Translations under genes and position numbers: made by a program
The notes under the pieces: generated by a model
What the model was told of the DNA's origin: nothing
The model's input: only the letters and a program-made list of their open reading frames with translations
The model's database searches: none
Part shown: one piece after another, positions 24,059-32,498 of the stretch
How the letters are laid out: every line of letters starts with the position of its first letter
How positions within the stretch are numbered: the first letter of the stretch is position 1
From: Alphaproteobacteria bacterium
GTDB lineage: Bacteria > Pseudomonadota > Alphaproteobacteria > Caulobacterales > Parvularculaceae
Direction: 5' to 3'
Assembly (NCBI GenBank): GCA_030426465.1
Contig: JAUHYK010000034.1
Span: forward strand, 1 to 43,112
Length of the DNA: 43,112 bases

Positions 24059-25846
24059 CTAGACGCGCGCTTCGGCGAGCGGGCGCGGTTCTTCGTCTTC
24101 GCCTGCGTCTTCGGTAAAGGCGCCGCCTTGATATTTCTGTTTCACTTTCGCGCGTGAAAGTTTGCCTGACGACGTCATCACCATGGAGTGCGGCCGGGCG
24201 AGCACGATTTCCGCGGGCGCGCCCACTGCGTTTTGCACGACGCTGGCGATTTCGCGTTTCAGCGCCGCCAGCGCCTCGGCGTCCATGCCTCGGCGCTCTG
24301 CGACGACGACAATGCGTTCGCCACGGCCGTCATCGACGGAAAAGGCTGCGACGCCGCCGCCGCGTACGCCGGCGACTTTTTCCACGGCCCATTCGATGTC
24401 TTGCGGCCAGATATTGCGGCCGTTGATGATGATGAGGTCTTTGGCGCGGCCAGTAATGACAATCTGACCATCGAGGAAGTAGCCCATGTCGCCGGTGTCG
24501 AGCCATTCGCCGTCATACATGGCGTTGGTGGCGTCAGCGTCGGAGAAATAACCCGGCGTCAGGCTTGGGCCCTTGATGTAGATGCGGCCCACATGACGCT
24601 CGTCGCAAGGCTCGCCATTTTCGCTGCGCACGATGATCTCATGACCTTCAAGCGCGCGTCCGCACAGGACAAAGCCACGTCTGTTTTCCGGCGACGTCAG
24701 TGCGGAGGCCGGCTGGGCGACGCCGGAGCGCGTATAATGGCGCATGTCGACTTCATCGACAGTCACCGGCGCGCCGAGTTCCGGGAAGGAAATGGCGAGC
24801 GTCGCTTCGGCCATGCCATAGCTTGGCGTGAATGCGTTGCGATTGAAGCCCACAGGGCTGAACGCGTCGGCGAAGGCGTTCAACGCTTCGGGGCGGACCA
24901 TGTCGCCGCCAATGCCGGCGACACGCAATGAGGAAAGATCGATAGCGCCCGGCTCAGCCCGTCCGGATCGTTTCGCCGCGAGATCGTACCCGAAAGACGG
25001 GCTGTAGGTGATCGTCGTCTTGAGATCGGTCATGATGCGAAGCCAAAGAAGCGGGCGGCGCACAAAGTCCGAGGTTGCGAGGAAATCAACCGGCACCTGC
25101 GCGGTCATGGGCGTCAGCACAAAACCGATCAGGCCCATATCGTGATAAAGCGGCAACCAGCTTGTCGCGCGGTCGCCAGGCTGGAGACCCATCCCGTGAC
25201 GCGCGATCGCCGTCAGGTTGGCGCAGACCGAACGCTGCATGCCGATGACGCCTTTTGGCGCGCTTGTCGATCCTGACGAGTACTGAATATAGCAGTATTC
25301 ATCCGGGCCGAAGCGCTGCGGTTCGGCGTTGCCGCCGTCAAGCGCATCAAGGTCAGCAAAGCTGTAAACGGCTGCGCCGCCAGCGCGTCCCGCCGCTTCG
25401 TCAAGGAATTCGCGCAATGTTTCCGGTCCGATGGCGGCGGCGGCTTTCGCGCCTGCAATCATCTGCCGGATCTGGTTTATGTAGCCGTCCTTACCGCCAA
25501 GATTGACGGGCATGGGCATGGGGGCCGGGACAAGGCCCGCATACTGACAAGCGAAAAAAGTGACGATGAAATCGGGGCTCGTTTCGGCGATGACCGCGAG
25601 GCGGTCGCCGCGTTCGAACCTGCCGGCGAGTTTCGCTGCAAGCGCGAGCGCGCGCTCACGCAGTGCGGAATAGGACAGTGTTGCGGCGACATCGCCGCGC
25701 AGATTGAAGAAGGTGTAACCGGTCTCGCCTTGGGCGGCGTAATCGAGCGCATCGCAAAGAGTCGCAAAGCCGCTGAGTTTCAGCGGCAGCGCCTCGTTGC
25801 GGATCGGCAACGCCGTCTGCTGCTCCGTTTGCTGACTGACGGTCAT
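24059..25846 (-). CDS. aasR: Acyl-ACP synthetase / fatty acyl-AMP ligase of ceramide synthesis
   Basis: A 595-residue adenylate-forming enzyme of the FAAL/FadD32 type. The ATP loop is YIQYSSGSTSAPKGVIGMQR, followed by SWLPLYHDMGLIGFVLTPM, which is typical of the fatty acyl-AMP ligase subfamily, then NAFTPSYGMAEATLAISF, WLDTGDMGYFLDGQIVITGR and AKDLIIINGRNIWPQDIEWAVEK. The last part holds a C-terminal catalytic Lys region (SSGKLSRAKVKQKYQGG). It would adenylate a fatty acid and load it on AcpR. It is the first gene of the minus-strand cluster and has a 404-base divergent region upstream. Confidence 0.92.
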   Translation of the reverse strand: MTVSQQTEQQTALPIRNEALPLKLSGFATLCDALDYAAQGETGYTFFNLRGDVAATLSYSALRERALALAAKLAGRFERGDRLAVIAETSPDFIVTFFACQYAGLVPAPMPMPVNLGGKDGYINQIRQMIAGAKAAAAIGPETLREFLDEAAGRAGGAAVYSFADLDALDGGNAEPQRFGPDEYCYIQYSSGSTSAPKGVIGMQRSVCANLTAIARHGMGLQPGDRATSWLPLYHDMGLIGFVLTPMTAQVPVDFLATSDFVRRPLLWLRIMTDLKTTITYSPSFGYDLAAKRSGRAEPGAIDLSSLRVAGIGGDMVRPEALNAFADAFSPVGFNRNAFTPSYGMAEATLAISFPELGAPVTVDEVDMRHYTRSGVAQPASALTSPENRRGFVLCGRALEGHEIIVRSENGEPCDERHVGRIYIKGPSLTPGYFSDADATNAMYDGEWLDTGDMGYFLDGQIVITGRAKDLIIINGRNIWPQDIEWAVEKVAGVRGGGVAAFSVDDGRGERIVVVAERRGMDAEALAALKREIASVVQNAVGAPAEIVLARPHSMVMTSSGKLSRAKVKQKYQGGAFTEDAGEDEEPRPLAEARV

Positions 25847-26250
25847 GATACGCCCCGCACTCTCTCCGGCTATCCCGGCTCTTTAACCGCCGGACGGAAA
25901 GCCGGCCTGCATGCGCCGCAGCAAGCAGCGCGTCACGGGCGTATGCCCCTCGCCCCAACCTTATGACCTTAGCCACATGGTTCCGGGTAATCTTGAGCCG
26001 ATACAAGGCCTTGGGTCAACGGGCAAGCCCTAGATGGGCTTTCGCGGATGCTGGGCGCTTCAAGATTTGCGGCCAGATATTACAGCATGTTGCAAAGCGG
26101 GCACGATAATTGATCGCGTATAACTGTTTGCGACGCTCTGGCTTCTTGAACCGCCGGGGCGGCAGGCCTAATTTCGCGACGCAACGCACCGGTCACGAGA
26201 GCCGTTGCCGGCTTGCATATTGACCCATTGACCCCCGCGAGGAGCGCCCG
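25847..26250. promoter_or_regulatory. Divergent intergenic region, ceramide operon / hydroxylase
   Basis: These 404 bases separate the divergent aasR and hydroxylase genes and must hold both promoters if they are transcribed independently. I saw no convincing gene, terminator or consensus promoter; GATAAT at 26106-26111 is the best -10-like word on the plus strand but lacks a good -35. GCGAGGAGCGCCCG stands before the hydroxylase ATG as its ribosome site. Confidence 0.45.
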
Positions 26251-27024
26251 ATGCGCCTGTTTATTGGCTATAAAGCCTGGAAAGAGGAAGAATACCTCCT
26301 CAACCGGATGACATTCGACGACCTTGTGAAGGCCTATGTGACTTATCCGGCGATCCAGGTCTATGCGCTGATCCTGATCGCAGCATTGTCGGCGGGGATC
26401 GCGACGGTCCAGTCTATCCCCTTGTTTTTCCTATCACTTGTCCTTGGCGCTCTGATTTTCCCGATCGCCTGGTATATCACGCACCGCTTCATCCTTCATG
26501 GAAGCTGGATGTATAAGACCCCTTGGCTCGCCGGGCTGTGGAAGCGGGTCCATTATGATCATCACCGCTATCCCAATGATTTATCAGTGCTTTTCGGTGG
26601 CCTCCATACGACGCTGCCGCCAATCCTGCTGATCGCGGGTCCTGTGGGCTGGCTCATCGGCGGGTTGCCCTGCGCCTGCGCGGCGGTGGCGGGCACGGTC
26701 ACCATGACGATGTACACGGAATTCCTCCACGCCGGGGAACATCTCGCCTTCGAACCGAAGTCGAAATTCTGGCGCGATATCAAGCGGCGCCACCTCGCCC
26801 ACCATTTCCATAACGAAAACGGCAATTACGGAATCGCCGAATTCTTCTGGGATCGGACTTTCGGCACTTTCTATCCTGAAACGGCGGATGCGCCGCGCAG
26901 CGCCACGGCGCGCAATCTTGGTTACACAGACGAAATGGCCGAGAAATTTCCTTGGGTAAAGGAGCTCACAGAGGCCGAGGCTGAACCGCGCAAAGCGATG
27001 CGCAATCGCGGCGCGGTCTCCTAG
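26251..27024 (+). CDS. Sterol desaturase / fatty acid hydroxylase family protein
   Basis: A 257-residue membrane di-iron enzyme of the fatty acid hydroxylase superfamily (relatives include ERG3, FA2H/Scs7 and CrtZ). Histidine clusters in order are HRFILH (from His78), HYDHHRYPND, EFLHAGEHL and RRHLAHHFHNENGNYGI, followed by the family ending FFWDRTFGTFYP. Two to four hydrophobic spans flank the boxes, and the first stretch before residue 30 is cytoplasmic. The HHRYPND and HFHNENGNYG forms recall sphingolipid fatty-acid hydroxylases. With the ceramide operon divergent next door, hydroxylation of the ceramide acyl chain or base is a good hypothesis but not shown. GGAG is in place before the ATG. 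Confidence 0.88.
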   Translation: MRLFIGYKAWKEEEYLLNRMTFDDLVKAYVTYPAIQVYALILIAALSAGIATVQSIPLFFLSLVLGALIFPIAWYITHRFILHGSWMYKTPWLAGLWKRVHYDHHRYPNDLSVLFGGLHTTLPPILLIAGPVGWLIGGLPCACAAVAGTVTMTMYTEFLHAGEHLAFEPKSKFWRDIKRRHLAHHFHNENGNYGIAEFFWDRTFGTFYPETADAPRSATARNLGYTDEMAEKFPWVKELTEAEAEPRKAMRNRGAVS

Positions 27025-27141
27025 ATTGGCCCCTGCGCTTGCTCGCTTTCACTGCGGATAGCGCAAGAGAGCAATTTCAACCCTTATTGTCCCCCGGAGA
27101 TGACCCGGGCGGGATGTGCTGCATATCTCCCTTGTAACTTT

Positions 27142-27221
27142 TAGTTGATTTTGCCCAAGGGCTTTGTCAGGTTTCGCGCCGACATCAACTAGGGGGCTGG
27201 TTGAAGCGCGCGCCGGGAGTT
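27142..27221. promoter_or_regulatory. Repeated AGTTGAT words upstream of hppA
   Basis: TAGTTGAT at 27142-27149 has an exact inverted copy ATCAACTA at 27184-27191, and a third AGTTGAT occurs at 27215-27221, within the 262-base region before hppA. They could be regulator sites. No clear -35/-10 pair was found, and chance is possible for words this short. Confidence 0.25.
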
Positions 27222-27287
27222 GATCCCGTTGCTGCGGCCATGCCGGCGGCCATCAATCAAGAAAAATTTTTCAGGAGAGGTTAAGAC

Positions 27288-29432
27288 ATGAGCTTAGCGC
27301 TTTGGCTGGTCATTGGGGCCGGTTTGCTTGCCATCGCTTACGGCGCATTCACCGCCAACAAGGTGTTGTCGATGCCCACAGGCACCGACCGCATGAGAGA
27401 AATCGCCGCCGCCATTCAGGAAGGCGCGCAGGCTTATCTCAACAAACAATACACAACCATCGCAATCGCAGGCGCGGTTGTATTCATCATTCTTCTGCTG
27501 GCCTTTGGGTTTGACCTGGTGCCGGCTGTGGGTTTCTTCATCGGCGCCGTTCTGTCGGGCGCAGCCGGGTTCATCGGCATGCTCGTCTCCGTGCGCGCGA
27601 ATGTGCGCACAACGCAAGCGGCGAGTGAATCCTTGCAAAAAGGTCTTTCCGTTGCGTTTGATGCTGGCGCCATCACCGGCATGCTTGTCGCCGGTCTCGC
27701 ATTGCTCGGGCTTGTTTCCTATTACGCGATCCTCACGGTGGGCATGGGCCATGCGCCGGAAAGCCGTTCGGTGGTGAACGGCCTTATCGCATTGTCGCTA
27801 GGCGCGTCGCTGATTTCAGTGTTCGCGCGTCTCGGCGGCGGCATCTTCACCAAGGGCGCTGACGTGGGCGGCGACATGGTCGGCAAGGTTGAAGCCGGCA
27901 TTCCCGAAGACGATCCGCGCAACCCGGCGACTATCGCCGATAACGTTGGCGACAATGTCGGCGACTGCGCCGGCATGGCGGCCGACCTTTTCGAGACTTA
28001 TGTGGTGACCGTTGCGGCGACCATGGTGCTGGGCTCGATCCTGTTCACGACGAACGTGCCGACTTTCATGTTCTACCCGCTCGCGATCGGCGCGGTGTGT
28101 ATTCCAACGTCTATTGCAGGCACGTTTTTCGTGCGGCTTGGCGCTGGATCCACCAATGTCATGGGCGCGCTTTACAAGGGCCTTGTCGTCACCGGCCTGA
28201 CCTCGTTGATCGCCGTCGGGATCGTGACGTTCCTGATGTTCGGCTTTTCCGAAACGATCGCTGCGACGGAACAGGGCGCCCCGTTCACCGGCCTTTCGCT
28301 GTTCTTGTGCGGCGCTCTTGGCCTCGTGGTTACCGGTCTCATCGTCTGGATCACCGAATACTACACTGGCACCGCCTATCGTCCGGTGAAGTCGGTGGCG
28401 AAATCGTCAGAGTCCGGTCACGGCACTAACGTCATTCAGGGTCTTGCCGTTTCCATGGAAGCGACAGCGCTTCCGGCCATCGTCATCGTTGTGGCGATTG
28501 TCACCGCCTATAATCTCGCGGGTCTCTTCGGCATTGCGACCGCGGTCACGACCATGCTTGCGCTTGCCGGCATGATTGTCGCGCTCGACGCTTTTGGCCC
28601 GGTTACTGACAATGCTGGCGGCATAGCGGAAATGTCGGGCCTTGAAGGGTCGGTCCGCGACACCACCGACGCTCTCGACGCTGTTGGCAACACGACCAAA
28701 GCTGTGACCAAGGGCTATGCGATCGGTTCAGCGGGCCTCGGCGCGCTGGTCCTTTTTGCGGCCTACACCAAGGACATTGAGCACTTCATCTCGCTCGCGA
28801 ATGCCCCCGGCTCCGATCTTCATCCTTACTTCAAAGGTATGACGGAGCTGACCTTCTCGCTGTCCAACCCTTATGTGATCGCAGGTCTCCTGATTGGCGG
28901 CCTGTTGCCTTACCTCTTCGGCGGCATCGCCATGCAGGCAGTTGGCCGTGCAGCCGGCGCCATTGTTGAGGAAGTTCGCCGTCAGTTCAAAGAAAAGCCG
29001 GGCATTATGCAGGGCACTGAAAAACCTGACTATGCGCGCGCGGTGAACATGCTGACGGGCGCCGCGATTAAGGAAATGGTGGTGCCGTCGATGCTGCCGA
29101 TCCTGTCGCCGCTCGTCGTCTATTTCGTTGTGCTCGCGGTCGCCGGGAAAGTCGCGGCCTTGTCCGCGGTCGGCGCCATGCTGATCGGCGTTATCGTTAC
29201 GGGCCTATTCGTCGCCATCTCCATGACGGCTGGCGGCGGCGCCTGGGACAACGCCAAGAAATACATCGAAGACGGCCACCATGGCGGCAAGGGCTCCGAA
29301 GCTCATAAAGCTGCGGTGACCGGCGACACGGTGGGCGATCCGTACAAGGATACGGCGGGCCCGGCGGTGAACCCGATGATCAAGATCACCAATATCGTGG
29401 CGTTGTTGCTTCTCGCGGCGCTCGCCGGTTAA
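27288..29432 (+). CDS. hppA: Membrane-bound proton-translocating pyrophosphatase
   Basis: A 714-residue membrane pyrophosphatase with about sixteen helices, coupling PPi hydrolysis to proton pumping. The catalytic signature is [26 protein letters not shown], then [25 protein letters not shown]. In the coupling region the sequence [10 protein letters not shown] has Lys and Thr at the positions (the K-x-x-T pattern) that mark potassium-independent enzymes; potassium-dependent ones have Ala there. The end shows [42 protein letters not shown]. The ATG follows GGAGAGG by seven bases, and a strong terminator follows the gene. Confidence 0.97.
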   Translation: MSLALWLVIGAGLLAIAYGAFTANKVLSMPTGTDRMREIAAAIQEGAQAYLNKQYTTIAIAGAVVFIILLLAFGFDLVPAVGFFIGAVLSGAAGFIGMLVSVRANVRTTQAASESLQKGLSVAFDAGAITGMLVAGLALLGLVSYYAILTVGMGHAPESRSVVNGLIALSLGASLISVFARLGGGIFTKGADVGGDMVGKVEAGIPEDDPRNPATIADNVGDNVGDCAGMAADLFETYVVTVAATMVLGSILFTTNVPTFMFYPLAIGAVCIPTSIAGTFFVRLGAGSTNVMGALYKGLVVTGLTSLIAVGIVTFLMFGFSETIAATEQGAPFTGLSLFLCGALGLVVTGLIVWITEYYTGTAYRPVKSVAKSSESGHGTNVIQGLAVSMEATALPAIVIVVAIVTAYNLAGLFGIATAVTTMLALAGMIVALDAFGPVTDNAGGIAEMSGLEGSVRDTTDALDAVGNTTKAVTKGYAIGSAGLGALVLFAAYTKDIEHFISLANAPGSDLHPYFKGMTELTFSLSNPYVIAGLLIGGLLPYLFGGIAMQAVGRAAGAIVEEVRRQFKEKPGIMQGTEKPDYARAVNMLTGAAIKEMVVPSMLPILSPLVVYFVVLAVAGKVAALSAVGAMLIGVIVTGLFVAISMTAGGGAWDNAKKYIEDGHHGGKGSEAHKAAVTGDTVGDPYKDTAGPAVNPMIKITNIVALLLLAALAG

Positions 29433-29459
29433 GGGCTGACCAGCCACCACCAAAAGTTG

Positions 29460-29487
29460 AAGGGGCCGCGTTTGCGGCCCCTTTTTT
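29460..29487 (+). terminator. Intrinsic terminator after hppA
   Basis: AAGGGGCCGC at 29460-29469 pairs with GCGGCCCCTT at 29474-29483 around a four-base loop, and six Ts run from 29482. It ends the hppA transcript about 28 bases after its stop. Confidence 0.93.
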
Positions 29488-29620
29488 ATAGGCTTACGGT
29501 TCATTTCAGCAACAGCTTGAAATTTTTGTGACAATGATCGCAAGGCTAGTGGAAAAGGAAATTCATAAAACAGACACAGCGCCAGGCTATCTAGTCGCTG
29601 CAGTTGCTTAGAATGATGTG

Positions 29621-29806
29621 ATGCTTTCCAGTCTTAACGACATATTTGTGCTGGCTTTGTATGCAGGACTTGGCTTTGCAATAGGCATGCTTGTCAGTCC
29701 ATTAGTCATGCGCATCCTCAACCATTTGTTCGGGCCCCCGGACGATGGAGAGGACTCAAGGCGAAGCGGCTATGATTGTCGCGCGAGCGAGCGTCACAGC
29801 CGCTGA
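29621..29806 (+). CDS. Possible small membrane protein
   Basis: A 61-residue frame (from the ATG at 29621; a GTG directly before it is alternative). It has one hydrophobic span (LALYAGLGFAIGMLVSPLVMRIL) and a charged C-terminal tail. No good ribosome site precedes it. It lies between the hppA terminator and the convergent peroxidase gene, and otherwise this stretch (29488-29860) shows nothing. I do not recognise the sequence, and it may be a chance frame. Confidence 0.3.
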   Translation: MLSSLNDIFVLALYAGLGFAIGMLVSPLVMRILNHLFGPPDDGEDSRRSGYDCRASERHSR

Positions 29807-29860
29807 CACATAATCAACGCTTTCATCGGAAAGCCAAGCTTGTGGTCTGTGCTTTGGCCG

Positions 29861-31606
29861 CTATTTATCAACGTAAAATACGTTCTTTGGAATTTCGCGG
29901 CGCTTGATCGATGTGTTCCGCAGGATCACATCCGCGAGCGTGGTTTTCTTGACCATATTCTGTTCCACGCGAGTGAGGTCGCGCTCCCACCAGAAGCGGT
30001 CATGATTGCGCAGCGCCGTGAATTGCATCACCACGATCGCGCGAAAAGTTTCGCCGAGTTGTGAGCCCTGACGCGTCAGCGCGTCTTCGGAAATGCCGCC
30101 GACCCACAGATCGATCTCATCGACATGGCCATAGGCGAGGCGCAGTTTTTCTTGCAGCGCGGGGTCTGAGGTGACGTCGTCAAAATCCTTATGCGGCTTC
30201 AAGCCGATGGATTTGCGCACATCGTTCAGGCAGGGCAGGCCGCGATCACGCCCGCGCTGAATGTTCAGCGAAGCAAGGTCAAAGCCGCCTGCGCCCGGCG
30301 GTCCGAAGAGAAAGTTTCTGAGATCATCGACAATCATATTGTCATAGGTTTGGCTTTCCTGCGCCGCGAGACCGCGCAAGACCGGGTCTATGTCATTGCG
30401 TTTTTTCAGAAGCAAGGGAGCGTTGAAAAACGCGTCGCGCAAGGGCAGGTGACCGGCGGCGATTTCATAGCCGCGGCGATCGACGCGCATGATCTGCGCA
30501 TTGATCAGCGTATGGCCAAGGCGCCACGCGGCGCCGGAAAATTCGGTGAAAAGACCCGGATCGCCGGGCGTATAGCCGTCATAGCGCGGCAACGGGCGCT
30601 TCCCGATCAGCGCGGGGAGGAATTCATCATAGGTGATGATCTGAATTTCGGCGATCACCATGCGCCGCGCCGCCTGAAAAACATCGTCGCCGGAAAGCCA
30701 TGGCCGCGTGCGCCGGATATGGTCGGCCCAGTGATTGTGTTCACGCATAAACAAAGTGTGCATGGCGGTCAGGCCGATTTGTTCATTTGAGCGCACATCG
30801 CCGGCGACAAACAAGTCCGCCGGGTCAATCGGTCCTTCATTGGCGTTGGGCAGAAGATCGGTGTTGTAAGGCAAAAGATCGCCAGCGCTGGTCTTCAGGC
30901 GACCCGTGCCGTCATTGGCGCGCAGCGCCGCCGCGCGCTCGTCGCTTGAGCCGTAAACTTGCGAGCCGTCGAGCCAGGACGTGATCTCGTTCATCTGCTC
31001 GCGCGGGTTGGAAAGATCCGTACCCGTCTCTTCGTCGAAAATCGCGCGGTCGAACCGGATCCATTTGCCGCCTTCAACGAACGGGTCGAAATGAATATCG
31101 CCCAGAGGGACGGGAATATCATGCGAGCGGTCATCAGACTTAACGCCGTCGCCCAGCGCGAAGTCATGGTCGATGAACTGTCCCCATTGCCACAGGAAAT
31201 CGCTGGTGCCGAATGGGTTCGGAAAGGACTGGCCCGCCTGATCGACGACAATATTCGAGATTTCCCGGGGGCTTTTCCGCAAGGGTCCCGACATGCCGGA
31301 AATGCCGTCTGCATAGTCGTTCGGCATCATCCGGATCAGCTGAGAAAAGGCGGCGCCGGCGGACGGGTCAACGCGATTATTGCCGGAGCCGTCAAAGCTT
31401 CTGACTTCGCGGCCTTGAGAAAAGGCGGGTGCCGCCGGTCCCAGGCGGTCGCGTAAGCGTGCTTTCACCTGCGCCTTGACATCCCGTTCAATATTTTGCG
31501 CTGGGGCTTGCGTGTCGGCGCGGTAGTCCTTGTCCTTGCGGGCGTCTGCGCCCGCACTCATGATCAGCGCCGCCGCGCTCGCGCCTAATAAAATTCCTAC
31601 CCGCAT
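29861..31606 (-). CDS. Secreted animal-type (cyclooxygenase-superfamily) heme peroxidase
   Basis: A 581-residue protein with a signal peptide (MRVGILLGASAAALIMSAGADA), a basic linker, then a full heme peroxidase domain. Distal His147 is in LWQWGQFIDHDFAL. SWLDGSQVYGSSDERAAALR is the typical calcium/substrate segment, and LTAMHTLFMREHNHWA carries the distal Arg. Proximal His365 is in AAWRLGHTLINAQI. LNIQRGRDRGLPCLNDVR is the signature of this family. Bacterial members are exported and can form hypohalous acids or oxidise iodide. A TTGAAA-18-GATAGT promoter lies 37-66 bases upstream, and AGGGGCG is the ribosome site. Confidence 0.93.
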   Translation of the reverse strand: MRVGILLGASAAALIMSAGADARKDKDYRADTQAPAQNIERDVKAQVKARLRDRLGPAAPAFSQGREVRSFDGSGNNRVDPSAGAAFSQLIRMMPNDYADGISGMSGPLRKSPREISNIVVDQAGQSFPNPFGTSDFLWQWGQFIDHDFALGDGVKSDDRSHDIPVPLGDIHFDPFVEGGKWIRFDRAIFDEETGTDLSNPREQMNEITSWLDGSQVYGSSDERAAALRANDGTGRLKTSAGDLLPYNTDLLPNANEGPIDPADLFVAGDVRSNEQIGLTAMHTLFMREHNHWADHIRRTRPWLSGDDVFQAARRMVIAEIQIITYDEFLPALIGKRPLPRYDGYTPGDPGLFTEFSGAAWRLGHTLINAQIMRVDRRGYEIAAGHLPLRDAFFNAPLLLKKRNDIDPVLRGLAAQESQTYDNMIVDDLRNFLFGPPGAGGFDLASLNIQRGRDRGLPCLNDVRKSIGLKPHKDFDDVTSDPALQEKLRLAYGHVDEIDLWVGGISEDALTRQGSQLGETFRAIVVMQFTALRNHDRFWWERDLTRVEQNMVKKTTLADVILRNTSIKRREIPKNVFYVDK

Positions 31607-31642
31607 GGTTCGCCCCTAACGCAAAGTCCCTCACTGCGCGGC

Positions 31643-31672
31643 ACTATCCCTCTTTTCAGGGGCTGTTTTCAA
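31643..31672 (-). promoter_or_regulatory. Probable sigma70-type promoter of the heme peroxidase gene
   Basis: On the minus strand, TTGAAA (plus 31667-31672) and GATAGT (plus 31643-31648) are separated by 18 bases. The -10 is 36 bases before the peroxidase ATG. The match is five of six and four of six to consensus. Confidence 0.4.
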
Positions 31673-31785
31673 GGAAAAGCGGCGCCATGAGCGTGAAGTT
31701 TCGTTGACATGCGCGCCTTATAGGCGAGGCGTGATGAATGCTCACACGCGAGGGGCGCAGGGTGCGAAAGGCCTGAAGGACCTGT

Positions 31786-31819
31786 AAAAAGCCGGCCGCG
31801 GCAAGGCGCGACCGGCTTT
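31786..31819 (-). terminator. Intrinsic terminator after the glycine-zipper gene
   Basis: On the minus strand AAAGCCGG (plus 31812-31819) pairs with CCGGCTTT (plus 31788-31795) through a GC-rich inner loop, and the second arm continues into TTTTT (to plus 31786). It follows the stop of the minus-strand gene at 31841. Confidence 0.8.
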
Positions 31820-31840
31820 CGGCGTTTTGTGATGGTTTGC

Positions 31841-32311
31841 CTAGTCTGCGAGACATTCGGTCAGCGCAGCGTCGTAAGCGGCTTTTTGCTGTTGATAGTA
31901 AGCGCTGTCCTGCGCGTAGCGCGCATCGGCCTTTTGCTGCTTATCAGCTTTCACGGCTTGCCCGCCAGCGGCGCCCGCTGCGGCGCCGGCGGCTGCGCCA
32001 TAACCGGCCTTGTCGCCAATCACTTCACCGGCGACAGCGCCGACTGCAGCGCCAACGGCCGTGCCTTTGAGCACCTGTTTATTGCCAGCATCTTGCTGCA
32101 CCGGAACGGGTGTGGTTGCAGGATCAAAACCGGTTTCCGCGGTCGCAAAGCTGCGGCAGTTGCGGGGCTCACTAGCAACGACAGCGCTATCGGTTTCAAG
32201 CGCGGCGGTTTGTGAGCTTTCGTCTTCAAAGGCGCCCGTCATGGCGGCGCCAACAGCCGTGACCGCCAGCGCGGCGCCAATTCCCGTTGCGATAATTAAA
32301 CTCTTACGCAT
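31841..32311 (-). CDS. Exported glycine-zipper (YMGG-like) protein
   Basis: A 156-residue envelope protein. An N-terminal signal or membrane segment (MRKSLIIATGIGAALAVTAVG) is followed by a linker. Then comes a glycine zipper (LKGTAVGAAVGAVAGEVIGD, then GYGAAAGAAAGAAGG) of the kind that inserts in or packs against membranes. A Lys/Gln/Tyr-rich tail follows (KADKQQKADARYAQDSAYYQQ) with a C-terminal cysteine. It resembles OmpA-associated and YMGG zipper proteins; the function is unknown. AGGAG precedes the ATG by seven bases. Confidence 0.82.
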   Translation of the reverse strand: MRKSLIIATGIGAALAVTAVGAAMTGAFEDESSQTAALETDSAVVASEPRNCRSFATAETGFDPATTPVPVQQDAGNKQVLKGTAVGAAVGAVAGEVIGDKAGYGAAAGAAAGAAGGQAVKADKQQKADARYAQDSAYYQQQKAAYDAALTECLAD

Positions 32312-32480
32312 GGCTAACTCCTATGTTTTGACGCCGGTCATGGGTGAAGATGTGCTGCGCCCCGGCGATGGAGCGCAAACGGCCATGCTGATGGAGAGTT
32401 CCGCAAAAACCTTTTTATAGGTCAGCCAAGCATGGCGTTTACGCTGTTTTCCCAATAGATAAGCGGCTCACGCAGGAAAG

Positions 32481-32498
32481 ATGAAATATCGGTCATGA
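32481..32498 (+). other. Possible five-codon leader reading frame before the HAD gene
   Basis: AGGAAAG at 32474-32480 directly precedes an ATG at 32481 that opens a five-codon frame (MKYRS). Its TGA at 32496-32498 overlaps the HAD start codon at 32495-32497 in ATGA. The HAD start has no close site of its own, so translation may be coupled from this mini-frame. This is suggestive only. Confidence 0.25.

Noticed and set aside
31704-31726. Consensus TTGACA on the plus strand between the peroxidase and zipper genes
   Set aside because: No -10 box at suitable spacing (TTATAG is only about nine bases away), and no plus-strand gene follows.
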